53,805 bases of DNA from Rhizobium sp. CF080 (GTDB lineage Bacteria; Pseudomonadota; Alphaproteobacteria; Rhizobiales; Rhizobiaceae), in contig NZ_AKKC02000013.1 of NCBI RefSeq assembly GCF_000282095.2, positions 1 through 53,805 of the forward strand, given 5' to 3'. Position numbers and translations under genes: made by a program. Under the pieces are notes generated by a model that was given only the letters and a program-made list of their open reading frames with translations, was not told the origin of the DNA and did not search any database. The stretch's first letter is position 1, and every line of letters starts with the position of its first letter. Positions 16,901-24,676 of the stretch are shown in pieces.

Positions 16901-17035
16901 CAGTTCGGTCGAACCAGGATTGCCGAAGATGCGGTCGATGCCCTTCTGTCTCAGAAAGTCGAAAACGGCCTCGCTTACCGTCTGCCCACGCAGCTTCGTG
17001 CTGCCGGACAGGAAATCCAGCGACATCTTGTTCAT
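13952..17035 (-). CDS. mdlC: Benzoylformate decarboxylase-benzaldehyde dehydrogenase fusion
   Basis: One uninterrupted 1027-residue frame. Residues 1-540 are a thiamine-diphosphate decarboxylase that keeps all four benzoylformate decarboxylase active-site positions I know from Pseudomonas MdlC: Ser42 in GNPGST, Glu63 in LQES, His86 in NLHSAAG, and the histidine of APAFTYHF. The cofactor motif GDGSS...ILNN is also present. Residues 541-1027 are an NAD(P)-type aldehyde dehydrogenase (FTGST near 776, LELGG with Glu800, GQVC with Cys834). Normal separate lengths are about 528 and 480, so both halves are complete. Between them the code reads SEEETEMNV, and the bases carry GGAGGAG eight bases before an internal ATG at 15415, so the second half may also be made alone. 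Together they would turn an arylglyoxylate into an aldehyde and then a benzoate. A LysR gene is divergent at 17161. Confidence 0.85.
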   Translation of the reverse strand: MNKMSLDFLSGSTKLRGQTVSEAVFDFLRQKGIDRIFGNPGSTELPMFVNVPEDFSYVLGLQESIVVAMADAYAQTSRKPAFVNLHSAAGLGHALGNIYTAYRNRAPLIITTGQQSRELLPHDPFLFAESPTEFPKPYVKWACEPARAEDVPAAIARAYYMAMQAPRGPVMVSVPLSDWQAQAAPIAIRDVETVISAPASAIDDLARRLNDARAPVLVVGPGVDIDNAWDATVRLAEILQAKVWVSPLSSRCSFPERHPLFAGFLPAFQPKLANCLGDADLVLVLGAPAFTYHFAGSGPDIPQGAELWLITDDPAQAASAIVGNAMVSNLRAATESLVYRLRCRAPRTGRPARTIPRLKTPKGITQVFFYQTLADVRSPESIVFEEAPGGRDALHDFFPIERPGGFFATASGGLGYALPGSVGAALTKPEQPVIAVIGDGSSLYSIQSIWSAVEYDADLMIVILNNGGYKVLKAIAERSGSGRIDGVDIGHMDFVKIAEAQGCKAVRCEKGDELSSCLRDLLKMKGPRLLEIILSEEETEMNVAVRNEQILKTPEKFFIGGEWVAPLGTNKLDVISPVTEDVLMSYPEASNADIDKAVAAARDAFDNGPWPRMTFKERAGYLRKIAELLTARLDEIANAWTTQVGAPIFLTKKLVGQNPGLYNYYAGLIENDDFVDQRKRADGGEVRVVREPVGVCAAITPWNAPMVLLNYKVSAALAAGCTIVAKPSPETPLDAYLLAECIEQAGLPKGVFNLVPAGREGGDYLVRHTGIDKVSFTGSTIAGKTIAAACADRLARVSLELGGKSAAVLLDDADFTKALPALMVYSMPITGQVCFSLTRILVPESRKQEFTDLYVGAVKNIKVGDPSDPTTQMGPLTMARQLARVEGYIAAGRAGGATVACGGGRPAGLDKGYFIEPTVFTDVTMDMKIAQEEIFGPVVSIISYKDDDEAAKIANDTTYGLSGAVFTSDPERGYAFARRMRTGSVTVNGMIVDIHHPFGGFKQSGIGREGGPEGLENYFEVKTIHMA

Positions 17036-17120
17036 AACTTCGAGGCCTCCTCCCGGCCTTCAGGGTTCGCACCCTGAGCGCGTATTTTAGCAGGGCGAGT
17101 GTCGCAGATAGCGCCTTGTC

Positions 17121-17141
17121 TTGGAATTGAAGAATTTCCAA
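17121..17141. promoter_or_regulatory. LysR-type operator between the fusion gene and its regulator
   Basis: TTGGAA (17121-17126), nine bases, TTCCAA (17136-17141): a perfect dyad with the spacing of LysR-type boxes. It lies 20 bases before the LysR start and 86 bases before the fusion gene start on the other strand. Confidence 0.6.
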
Positions 17142-17160
17142 TAATCCATTACATAAAGGC

Positions 17161-18072
17161 ATGACTTTGGATGTGCGATCAGCTCAAATCGTTCTGGAAT
17201 GCGCGCGGCGAGGAAGCCTCGGCTCGGCAGCGGCCGCGCTCAACATGACCCAGCCGGCGATCACCCGCATGCTGAAGCGGCTGGAGGACAGCTACGGCGT
17301 TCCCCTGTTCGAACGGACGACGCGCGGCGTCGTGCCGACGGTGTTCGGCGACGCGCTGCTTCCCTATGCCAAGCTGGTGGTGTCCGAGATCGGCAATGCG
17401 ACGGACGTTATCCAGCAGATGCGCGGCGCCAGTCGAGGCGTTGTGCGGATCGGCGGGGTCGCCAGCGTTGTCAGCGGCTTCATCATCGCCGTCATCCGCG
17501 AGATGCGAAAACAGCATCCGGAAGTCCAGTATCAGGTGATCGAGGATCTCGAGGACCGGGTGCTGGAAGGGCTGAAGGGTGGCACGATCGACATCGCCAT
17601 CTCGCCGGAACCGTATCTCGACGATGATATCATCATCGCGACGCCTGATATCATGCACGACACGGTCTCGGTCTTTGCCAGCTCCGATCACCCCGTCATC
17701 CAGCGGGAGCATGTGACGCTTGCCGAAGCGGCAGGTTTCGACTGGGCCATGCCGCCGCCCGGCACGCCGACCGTCCGGGAATGGCAGCGGCGGTTCCACG
17801 ACAATGCGCTGGAGCCGAGCGCGCCCTCGATCATCTCCCGCTCGGTGCCGGTCCTGAAGGCCGCGGTGCTTTCGGAAGCACTATGCTGCTGGATGCCGCT
17901 GCCGCTTGTCCGGGAAGAGGTGGAACGGGGCAACATGGCACGCGTCAACGTGCCCGAGCTCGACTGGCAGCGGACCTTTCGCGTGTACCGTCGGAAGAAG
18001 GGCCTGATGACGCCGCCGACGGTCAACCTGCTCCAATGCATCCGTCGCATCAGCGAAACCTGGACGATGTGA
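17161..18072 (+). CDS. LysR-family transcriptional regulator
   Basis: 303 residues, the normal LysR length. The winged helix is at about residues 5-62 (SLGSAAAALNMTQPAITRMLKRLEDSYGVPLFERT), followed by a linker helix and the two-lobed effector domain (VRIGGVASVVSGFIIAVIREMRKQHPEVQY near residue 95). It is divergent from the decarboxylase-dehydrogenase fusion with a clear TTGGAA-N9-TTCCAA dyad in the 125-base gap, so I expect it to activate that gene in response to the aryl acid or an intermediate. No strong ribosome-binding site is visible before the ATG. Confidence 0.9.
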   Translation: MTLDVRSAQIVLECARRGSLGSAAAALNMTQPAITRMLKRLEDSYGVPLFERTTRGVVPTVFGDALLPYAKLVVSEIGNATDVIQQMRGASRGVVRIGGVASVVSGFIIAVIREMRKQHPEVQYQVIEDLEDRVLEGLKGGTIDIAISPEPYLDDDIIIATPDIMHDTVSVFASSDHPVIQREHVTLAEAAGFDWAMPPPGTPTVREWQRRFHDNALEPSAPSIISRSVPVLKAAVLSEALCCWMPLPLVREEVERGNMARVNVPELDWQRTFRVYRRKKGLMTPPTVNLLQCIRRISETWTM

Positions 18073-18085
18073 AGGGCAGGGCAAT

Positions 18086-18271
18086 CTACTTCTGCTTGGC
18101 GCCGGCGCTCTTGCCATCCGAGCTCTTCGACCTTTCCTCGAAACGGTCGGCGCCCTTGGCGAGATCGGATCCCTTTTGGGCCTCGACCTTCTTCTCTTCC
18201 TTGCGGGTGCTCTGCTTCAGACCGCGCGCGGATTCCTTGCCCTTTTCGGTCGGTGCCTGTTCGATACCCAT
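18086..18271 (-). CDS. Small, highly charged hypothetical protein
   Basis: 61 residues, very rich in Lys, Glu and Ser with no hydrophobic core (ESARGLKQSTRKEEKKVEAQ in the middle, KSSDGKSAGAKQK at the end). It is probably intrinsically disordered and cytoplasmic. The ATG at 18271 has GGAGGAAACGTC directly upstream, an excellent ribosome-binding site, which is the main reason to call it. Its stop is 13 bases from the end of the convergent LysR gene. I do not recognise a characterised family; short charged proteins of this sort are found in many rhizobia and are sometimes stress related. Confidence 0.6.
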   Translation of the reverse strand: MGIEQAPTEKGKESARGLKQSTRKEEKKVEAQKGSDLAKGADRFEERSKSSDGKSAGAKQK

Positions 18272-18452
18272 GACGTTTCCTCCAGCGCCTGACTGGCGCT
18301 TCATTCGAACGGGCGGCGTGGGAAGGCGTTCCCGTGATCCGCACCTTTTCCGGCTACGCTTGTCCTAAAACGTGGTATATATGACATTTGAGACAAAGCG
18401 GTTTGAGAGTAGTTCTGATGTCAGGCGCATGGGGCGCCTGGAGAAAACACGG

Positions 18453-19253
18453 ATGTCCAACAGTCTTTCCAAGGGCACGGCCCTTATCACCGGCGCATCC
18501 TCCGGGATCGGTGCCATCTATGCGGAACGTCTGGCCCGCCGCGGCCATGACCTGATCCTGGTCGCCCGCAGCCGCGACAAGCTTGATACGCTAGCCCGCC
18601 GCATTACCGACGAGACCGGCCGTTCTGTCGAGGTGATCCCGGCCGATCTTTCCGACAAGGCCGATCTCGCCCGCATCGAAGAGGTCCTGCGCAACGACCG
18701 GAGCATCGGCGTGCTGGTCAACAATGCCGGCCTCGGCGCCACCGCGCCACTGCTGTCTTCGGATATCGGCAAGATGGACGAGATGCTGACGCTCAACGTC
18801 AACGCGCTGATGCGGCTTACCTATGCTGCAGCCCCCGGCTTCGTCGCCCGCGGCACCGGCACGATCATCAACATCTCCTCGATCGTCGCGATCGGCCCGG
18901 AAGTGCTGAACGGCGTCTATGGCGGCAGCAAGGCTTTCGTGCTCGCCTTCAGCCAGTCGCTGCATCACGAACTCTCGGCCAAGGGCGTCACCGTCCAGGC
19001 CGTCCTGCCAGGCGCCACCGCCACCGATTTCTGGGGAACCGCCGGCACGCCGCTCGAACACCTGCCGAGCCAGATCGTCATGCGCGCCGAAGACTTGGTG
19101 GATGCGGCGCTTGCCGGCCTCGACCAGGGCGAGCTAGTGACCATTCCGGCACTTCCCGATCTCGCCGACTGGCAGGCCTATGAGGCCGCTCGCCAGAAGA
19201 TGCTGCCGAACCTTTCGCGCAGCCTGCCGGCCGATCGCTACAAGGTCGCGTAA
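18453..19253 (+). CDS. Short-chain dehydrogenase/reductase (SDR)
   Basis: 266 residues, classical SDR size. The NAD(P)-binding motif TGASSGIG is at residues 13-20, NNAG near 90-93, and the catalytic set is Ser143 (INISS), Tyr156 and Lys160 (YGGSK). An Arg-rich segment after strand 2 (VARSRDKL) favours NADP. The ATG at 18453 has GGAG about nine bases upstream; a more distal start at 18372 would add 27 residues outside the fold. It is followed by a GlxA-type regulator in the same direction, 64 bases on. The substrate is unknown. Confidence 0.88.
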   Translation: MSNSLSKGTALITGASSGIGAIYAERLARRGHDLILVARSRDKLDTLARRITDETGRSVEVIPADLSDKADLARIEEVLRNDRSIGVLVNNAGLGATAPLLSSDIGKMDEMLTLNVNALMRLTYAAAPGFVARGTGTIINISSIVAIGPEVLNGVYGGSKAFVLAFSQSLHHELSAKGVTVQAVLPGATATDFWGTAGTPLEHLPSQIVMRAEDLVDAALAGLDQGELVTIPALPDLADWQAYEAARQKMLPNLSRSLPADRYKVA

Positions 19254-19317
19254 AAGGGCAGCATGGATAACGGCCGGCAAATCGGCCATTCTCCGCTCAT
19301 GTAAACGAGGTTCCGCC

Positions 19318-20253
19318 ATGCATCGCATCGGTTTCGTCATCTTCCCGGATTTCCAGGTGATGGGCTTTGCCGCCATCACGGTGTTCGAAGTGGCCAATGC
19401 GATGCTCGGCGGGGACGCCTATTCCATCACCCTGCTCTCGGAAAAGGGCGGGCTGGTGCGCTCCTCGGCTGGCTTCGGGGTCGATACGCAGGCCTTCGGC
19501 AGCACCGATTTCGATACGGTGATCATCGGCGCCGGCATGCAGGTGCCGCAGTTTACACCGGGCCTGCTCGATTTCGTGCGGAACTCGGCCGAAAACGTCC
19601 GCCGGCTTGCCGCTCCCTGCATCGGCGCTTTCGCACTTGCCGAGGCCGGTGTGCTGTCCGGCCGGCGCGCCACCACCCACTGGGCTTTTGCCCGCGACCT
19701 GCAGGCAAGATATCCGGCAGTCAATGTCGAGGAAGACCGTATCTTCATCATCGACGGCCCGGTCTGGACCTCGGCCGGCATGACCGCCGGCATCGATCTG
19801 GTGCTGGCCATGGTCGAGAAGGACCACGGGCCTGAGGTTACCCGGTCGGCGGCCCGTAAGCTCGTCGTCCACCACCGCCGCGCCGGCGGGCAGTCGCAGT
19901 TTTCGAGCCTGCTCGAACTGGAGCCGAAATCCGACCGCATCCAGAAGGCGCTGATCTATGCGAACGGCCATCTGAAGAACGGTCTTTCGGTCGAGGAACT
20001 GGCGGATGTGGCGGGCCTGAGCCCCCGCCAATTCAGCCGCGCCTTCCGTGCCGAAACCGGTCAGTCGCCGGCAAAGGCGGTCGAAAACATCCGTGTCGAG
20101 GCGGCGCGCCTGCTGATGGAGCAGGGCCGCCACTCCATGGACGTGATCGCTGACGAGACGGGGTTTGCCGACCGCGAACGCATGCGTCGGGCTTTCCTGC
20201 GCATACTCGGCCAGCCGCCGCAGGTCATCCGCCGCAATTCACGGGCTGCCTGA
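19318..20253 (+). CDS. GlxA-family transcriptional regulator (DJ-1/PfpI plus AraC helix-turn-helix)
   Basis: 311 residues. The N-terminal DJ-1/PfpI-like domain (about 1-190) keeps the nucleophile-elbow cysteine (Cys101 in PCIGAFALAEAG) and the TTHW segment after it. The C-terminal AraC/XylS pair of helix-turn-helices covers about 215-305 (LSVEELADVAGLSPRQFSRAFRAETGQSP and DVIADETGFADRERMRRAF). Members such as ArgR, GbdR and CdhR sense nitrogenous or amine compounds. It lies beside the biuret operon (convergent, 14 bases apart) and downstream of an SDR gene; which of these it controls is not clear. Confidence 0.9.
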   Translation: MHRIGFVIFPDFQVMGFAAITVFEVANAMLGGDAYSITLLSEKGGLVRSSAGFGVDTQAFGSTDFDTVIIGAGMQVPQFTPGLLDFVRNSAENVRRLAAPCIGAFALAEAGVLSGRRATTHWAFARDLQARYPAVNVEEDRIFIIDGPVWTSAGMTAGIDLVLAMVEKDHGPEVTRSAARKLVVHHRRAGGQSQFSSLLELEPKSDRIQKALIYANGHLKNGLSVEELADVAGLSPRQFSRAFRAETGQSPAKAVENIRVEAARLLMEQGRHSMDVIADETGFADRERMRRAFLRILGQPPQVIRRNSRAA

Positions 20254-20267
20254 CTGACACATGCCGG

Positions 20268-22097
20268 TCAGCCGGCCTTGCCGACCCGCTGGAGCGAAGA
20301 CAGTTCCATGATATAGGCGCGCCAGCCGCCAAAGGCGGTGATGTCGAGAGCGCCCTGAAGCGCAATCGGTTCGGCGAGGAAACCCTTGGCGGAGGTGCTG
20401 TCCGACAGGATGACGGTACCGATGCCGAGCGGCGGCGGGATCGCCGCGACGAACAGCCCGAATGCCGCCGGCGTCAGCTGCCAGACCTCCACCTCGATTT
20501 CTCCACCTTCGCCTTCGGCGACCCGGACCATGCCGGGTTTCGGGGGCACCGTGCCTGCAAGCGCATAAAGCTTGTAGGCGGCGGAGGTTTTAGCGACGCG
20601 GGAGAAGCTGCCGTCGAGATCGGTAAGCTGGTGGTTGAGCGGCATGCCGGAAAGGTGGGCGCCGACCACGATGACGTCGATCAGGCCGTCGCCAGCTGTG
20701 GCTGCAGGCGTTTCGGCTGGCGCCGGAAGCGGCCAGCCGGTGGCACCGAGCGTGAGGCCACTTGCCTGGTGAAGGTCACGGGCCAGTGACGCGGTGAGGC
20801 CGTCGCGGCCGAAAGGGGCGAGCAGCGTCACGCTGGCCGGCAGGCCGTCGGCGCGGGTACCGGTCGGCACGGCGATGCCGCACATGTCGAGCAGGTTGAC
20901 GAAGTTGGTATAAGTGCCAAGCCTGGAATTTTCCCGGATCGGCTCCGCCTCCAGGTCGGCTCGGGTATAGTGGGTCGGTGCGGTCGGCACACAGAAGAGG
21001 TCGACCGAGGCGATCAGCGGCGCCAGCGTTCTCTTCAGCGCCTGCAGCGCATAAAGGCCCTTGAAGGCGTCGGCTGCGGAGAGTGATTTTGCGGCGCCAT
21101 AGATCTGGCGCGTCACCGGGTGGAAACTCTCTTCCTTCGTATCGAAGAAAGGCTTTACCGCCGCATAGCGCTCGGCCACCCAGGCGCCTTCGTAGAGAAG
21201 ATTGGCGACCTTGTAGAATTCGCCGAACGACACTTCGACGATGCGATGTCCGAGCCTTGCGAGCATCGAGATGGCATCGCCATAGGCTGCCTCCATGATG
21301 GTATCGCCGAAGAATTGCAGGTCCGCCTTGGCCGGCACGCCGATCGTCAGCACCGGTGGCGCCGAGCCGAATCCGGTAGCCGGAACCGCCTTCGAATAGG
21401 CGTCCGTCTCGTCGTATTTCGCGGCGACGGAGAATACTTTCCAGGCGTCGTCGGCGGTCAGCGCGAAGATCGAGACGCAGTCGAGGGTGCGGCAGGCAGG
21501 AATGATGCCCGTGGTCGACAGCGCGCCGACGCTCGGCTTCAGCCCGACGATATTGTTGAGGCCGGCCGGGATGCGCCCCGAACCGGCGGTATCGGTGCCA
21601 AGCGCGAAGCTGACGATGCCTTGCGCGGTGGCGACCGCGGAGCCGGAGGAAGAGCCGCCGGGCACGAGTTTGGCATCGATGGCATTTCTCGGGATCGGGT
21701 AGGGCGAGCGGACCCCGACGAGGCCGGTCGCGAACTGGTCGAGATTGGTCTTGCCGATGACAAAGGCGCCGGCTGCCTTGAGCAGGCCGACCACGGTTGC
21801 GTCCTTTTCGGGCATATAGGCATAGTCCGGGCAGGCGGCGGTGGTCGGCATGCCGGCGACGTCGATATTGTCCTTCACCGCGAAGGGGATGCCGAACAGC
21901 GGTTTTTCGGGATCGAAGGCGCCGAGTTTGGCGGCTTCTGCCAGCACCGCATGCTTGTCGGCCAGATGGATGAAGATGCCGGGATCGTCGACCTCGGCGA
22001 TGCGCGTGAAAACCGCTTCGACGATCTGCGCGACACTGCCGCCATCCTGGTAGAACGCGTGAAGCGAGGCGATATCGAAGGCTGGTGTTGCAATCAT
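20268..22097 (-). CDS. atzF: Allophanate hydrolase
   Basis: 609 residues, the length of AtzF. The N-terminal amidase-signature domain has the Ser-cisSer-Lys triad: Lys75 in AVKDN, serines 149-151 in PGGSSSGS and the nucleophile Ser173 in DTAGSGR. The C-terminal roughly 150 residues form the extra domain of allophanate hydrolases (VVGAHLSGMPLNHQL near 490). It hydrolyses allophanate, the product of biuret hydrolase, to ammonia and carbon dioxide. The ATG at 22097 overlaps the cupin stop codon (ATGA). It is the last gene of the nine-gene operon whose upstream members include biuH, so it completes biuret use as a nitrogen source. Confidence 0.92.
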   Translation of the reverse strand: MIATPAFDIASLHAFYQDGGSVAQIVEAVFTRIAEVDDPGIFIHLADKHAVLAEAAKLGAFDPEKPLFGIPFAVKDNIDVAGMPTTAACPDYAYMPEKDATVVGLLKAAGAFVIGKTNLDQFATGLVGVRSPYPIPRNAIDAKLVPGGSSSGSAVATAQGIVSFALGTDTAGSGRIPAGLNNIVGLKPSVGALSTTGIIPACRTLDCVSIFALTADDAWKVFSVAAKYDETDAYSKAVPATGFGSAPPVLTIGVPAKADLQFFGDTIMEAAYGDAISMLARLGHRIVEVSFGEFYKVANLLYEGAWVAERYAAVKPFFDTKEESFHPVTRQIYGAAKSLSAADAFKGLYALQALKRTLAPLIASVDLFCVPTAPTHYTRADLEAEPIRENSRLGTYTNFVNLLDMCGIAVPTGTRADGLPASVTLLAPFGRDGLTASLARDLHQASGLTLGATGWPLPAPAETPAATAGDGLIDVIVVGAHLSGMPLNHQLTDLDGSFSRVAKTSAAYKLYALAGTVPPKPGMVRVAEGEGGEIEVEVWQLTPAAFGLFVAAIPPPLGIGTVILSDSTSAKGFLAEPIALQGALDITAFGGWRAYIMELSSLQRVGKAG

Positions 22098-22447
22098 GCC
22101 ATTTCCTCTTCCAGTATTGTCACCGGCCGGTCCCACTGGATCAGCACGACGCAGCCGGTATCGCTCCAGACGGAGTGTTCGGTGCCGGGCGCATTGACGA
22201 TATAGCTGCCGCGGCCATAGTCGCCAGCCTCGTCGGATTGCACGCCCTCGAGCACCAGGATGGTTTCGAGGCCCTCATGGCGATGGCGGGGAACGCCCGA
22301 ACCTGCCTCGTATTTCAAGAGCGCCACGCCCGGTTGGTCGCCCTCGAAGGGGCGGATCCAGTGGATCGTCACCTCGTCGCGGAAAGGCTCGAATTGCAAA
22401 TCTTTCCAGCCGCCTAGCGTCAGCAGTTCGCGAGTTGATTCAGGCAT
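22094..22447 (-). CDS. Small cupin-domain protein
   Basis: 117 residues, one cupin barrel of the ChrR/anti-sigma-like type. The metal-binding motif PRHRHEGLETILVLEG is near residue 53, and the second cupin motif ends GTEHSVWS near 88. It overlaps the upstream cysteine hydrolase by eight bases and atzF by four, so it is made with them. No catalytic role is proven for such short cupins; in this operon it may be a metal-dependent accessory enzyme or a ligand sensor. That is a guess from position. Confidence 0.8.
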   Translation of the reverse strand: MPESTRELLTLGGWKDLQFEPFRDEVTIHWIRPFEGDQPGVALLKYEAGSGVPRHRHEGLETILVLEGVQSDEAGDYGRGSYIVNAPGTEHSVWSDTGCVVLIQWDRPVTILEEEMA

Positions 22448-23123
22448 TGGTCATCCCCTTTGGCGCGATCCCTTCCAGAATGTCGTCCACATGGGCGGTC
22501 CAGCCGACGATCGCGCCCTGGGCGCGGATCATGGCGATGGCGGCCGCCTTGAACTCGGGAAAATAGCTCTCGGTCGCCTCTTCGGCGAGCAGGCATTCGT
22601 AACCGCGGTCGTTCGCCTCGCGCATCGTCGTCTGGACGCAGACTTCCGTCGTCACGCCTGCGAAGACGAGTTGTTTGATGCCCTTGTCCTTCAGCACCTC
22701 GCCGAGTTCGGTGGCGTAGAAGGCGCCCTTGCCGGGCTTTTCGATCACCACTTCGCCATCGACCGGCGCAAGCTCGGAAATGATCGCCGTGCCCGGCTCG
22801 CCTGAAATCAGCACACGGCCCATCGGGCCGACATCGCCGATCCTGAGCGTCGGGTTGCCCCGATCACGCTTGGCGGGCGGCAGGTCGGAAAGGTCGGGCT
22901 TGTGGCACTCCATCGTGTGGATGACCGGCAGGCCGGCATCGCGAAAACCCTGGATCAGGCGTTTGACGTCCGGGACGATCCTGGTTATCCGGCCGACATC
23001 GTTGCCGAGGCTGGCGCCGAAACCGCCGGGTTCGGCGAAATCGCGCTGCATGTCGATGACAATGAGCGCCAGCGCATCCGGTTTCGCCGGAAAGGCGAAG
23101 GGTTCTGCCTTGATCTCACCCAT
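22440..23123 (-). CDS. Isochorismatase-family cysteine hydrolase, paralogue of biuret hydrolase
   Basis: 227 residues. The family triad is present: Asp24 (IVIDMQRDF), Lys129 (IEKPGKGAF) and Cys162 (GVTTEVCVQTTMREANDRG). It shares the same motif skeleton with BiuH encoded two genes upstream but differs in the substrate loops. Enzymes of this group hydrolyse biuret, triuret, ureidoacrylate and N-carbamoyl compounds. With BiuH already present, a related ureide such as triuret is a reasonable candidate substrate, though this is inference. It starts one base inside the ATPase stop codon (TGATG) and overlaps the cupin gene by eight bases. Confidence 0.85.
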   Translation of the reverse strand: MGEIKAEPFAFPAKPDALALIVIDMQRDFAEPGGFGASLGNDVGRITRIVPDVKRLIQGFRDAGLPVIHTMECHKPDLSDLPPAKRDRGNPTLRIGDVGPMGRVLISGEPGTAIISELAPVDGEVVIEKPGKGAFYATELGEVLKDKGIKQLVFAGVTTEVCVQTTMREANDRGYECLLAEEATESYFPEFKAAAIAMIRAQGAIVGWTAHVDDILEGIAPKGMTNA

Positions 23124-24676
23124 CAGTGATGCCCCGCCATATGGGCGCCGATGACGCCGATATCGGCCGCGCGGATCGGGGTCTCGTAGACCAGCTTGCC
23201 CTCCGAAATGACCATGATGCGGTCCGACATTTCCAGCAGTTCGTCGAGATCTTCCGAGAGCAGCAGCACGGCGGTTCCTGAATTGCGGGCCCGCATGATG
23301 CGGGCGCGGATTTCCGCGACAGCGGAAAAATCGAGGCCGAAACAGGGGTTGGAGACGATCAGCAGGTCCACGTCGCCGGTCAGTTCGCGGGCGAGCACGG
23401 CGCGCTGGACGTTGCCGCCGGAGAGGGCCGCAATCGGCGAGGAGGACGAGGCGGTCTTAACCTTGAAATCCGAGATCAGCGAGGTCGCGCGTTTCTTCAT
23501 CTCGCCCTTGTTCAGCCAGATCGCATCCTTGCCGTCGCCCTTCAGGTCGAAGGTCCGGAAGGCGAGATTTTCGCTGACCGTCATTTTTGGCGCGCAGGCG
23601 TTCTGCAGCGGCTCTTCGGGGATGAAGCGCACGTTGTTCTTGCGGGTTTCCGGCCTTGTGGCGCCATAGGTCTCGCCGTTGACGGTCACCGTGCCTCTGT
23701 CGGTCGGGCGCTGGCCGGCGAGGATTTCGGTCAGTTCCTTCTGGCCGTTGCCGGAAATGCCGGCGATGCCGACGATCTCACCGGATCGGACCGTCAGGCT
23801 GTCGATCTCGATCGTCTTCAGGCCGGAGCGATCCGGCGCCTTGACCTGTTCGACCTTCAGCACCGATTTCGCCGCATCCGGCACCGGCAGGCGGCTGTCG
23901 AGTTCCGCGAGCTTGACGTCGCCGATCATCATTCCCGCCATGTCGGAGGTGGAAAGTTCGCTGACCTTGCCGGTGCCGACCAGCTTGCCGCGGCGCAGGA
24001 TCGAGACCGCATCGGCAAACTTTGTCACCTCGTGGAACTTGTGGCTGATCATCAGCACGGTCAGCTCGCCGCGTTCGGTCATGCCGCGCACGATGCCGAG
24101 CATTTCGTCGGCTTCTGCCGGCGTCAACACCGAGGTCGGTTCGTCGAGGACCAGGAAGGACCGGCCGAGATAGAGCTGCTTGACGATTTCCAGCTTCTGT
24201 TTTTCGCCGGCCGCCAGTTCGCTGACCGGCCGTTCGAGCGGGATCTGGAACGGCATGCGCTCCATGAAGGCCGCAAGATCCTTGCGTTCCTTCGCCCAGT
24301 TGATCACCGAGGGCACGGAGGTGCGGCTGATCACCAGGTTTTCGGCGCCGGTCAGCGAGGGAACCAGCGTAAAATGCTGGTAGACCATGCCGAGCCCGTA
24401 GGTTGCCGCATCCTTGGGCGAGGCGACCGAGACTTCGCGGCCGTCGACCGACAGCGAGCCGGACGTCGCGTGGTAGAAACCCATGATGCATTTGACGAGT
24501 GTCGACTTGCCGGCACCGTTTTCGCCGAGCAGCGCATGGAACGAACCGGCCGGCACGCTGATCGAGACATTGTCGAGCGCGGTGAAGGAGCCGAAGCGCA
24601 TGGTCATGCCGAGCGTTTCGATGCCGACCGCCTTGCCGGCCTGGGGTAGGGGCGTATCGCGGACGATGTTGTTCAT
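23123..24676 (-). CDS. BMP-family ABC importer ATPase, two nucleotide-binding domains
   Basis: 517 residues with two ABC domains, as in the ribose and nucleoside (YufO) importers. Domain 1 has a full Walker A (GENGAGKSTLVK near residue 53), a signature-region SELAAGEKQKLEI and Walker B LVLDEPTSVL. Domain 2 has GISGNGQKE instead of a perfect Walker A and the signature LSGGNVQRAVLAREL, the usual asymmetry of this class. The ATG at 24676 overlaps the biuH stop (ATGA). It energises import through the two permeases at 26415-28472. Confidence 0.92.
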   Translation of the reverse strand: MNNIVRDTPLPQAGKAVGIETLGMTMRFGSFTALDNVSISVPAGSFHALLGENGAGKSTLVKCIMGFYHATSGSLSVDGREVSVASPKDAATYGLGMVYQHFTLVPSLTGAENLVISRTSVPSVINWAKERKDLAAFMERMPFQIPLERPVSELAAGEKQKLEIVKQLYLGRSFLVLDEPTSVLTPAEADEMLGIVRGMTERGELTVLMISHKFHEVTKFADAVSILRRGKLVGTGKVSELSTSDMAGMMIGDVKLAELDSRLPVPDAAKSVLKVEQVKAPDRSGLKTIEIDSLTVRSGEIVGIAGISGNGQKELTEILAGQRPTDRGTVTVNGETYGATRPETRKNNVRFIPEEPLQNACAPKMTVSENLAFRTFDLKGDGKDAIWLNKGEMKKRATSLISDFKVKTASSSSPIAALSGGNVQRAVLARELTGDVDLLIVSNPCFGLDFSAVAEIRARIMRARNSGTAVLLLSEDLDELLEMSDRIMVISEGKLVYETPIRAADIGVIGAHMAGHH

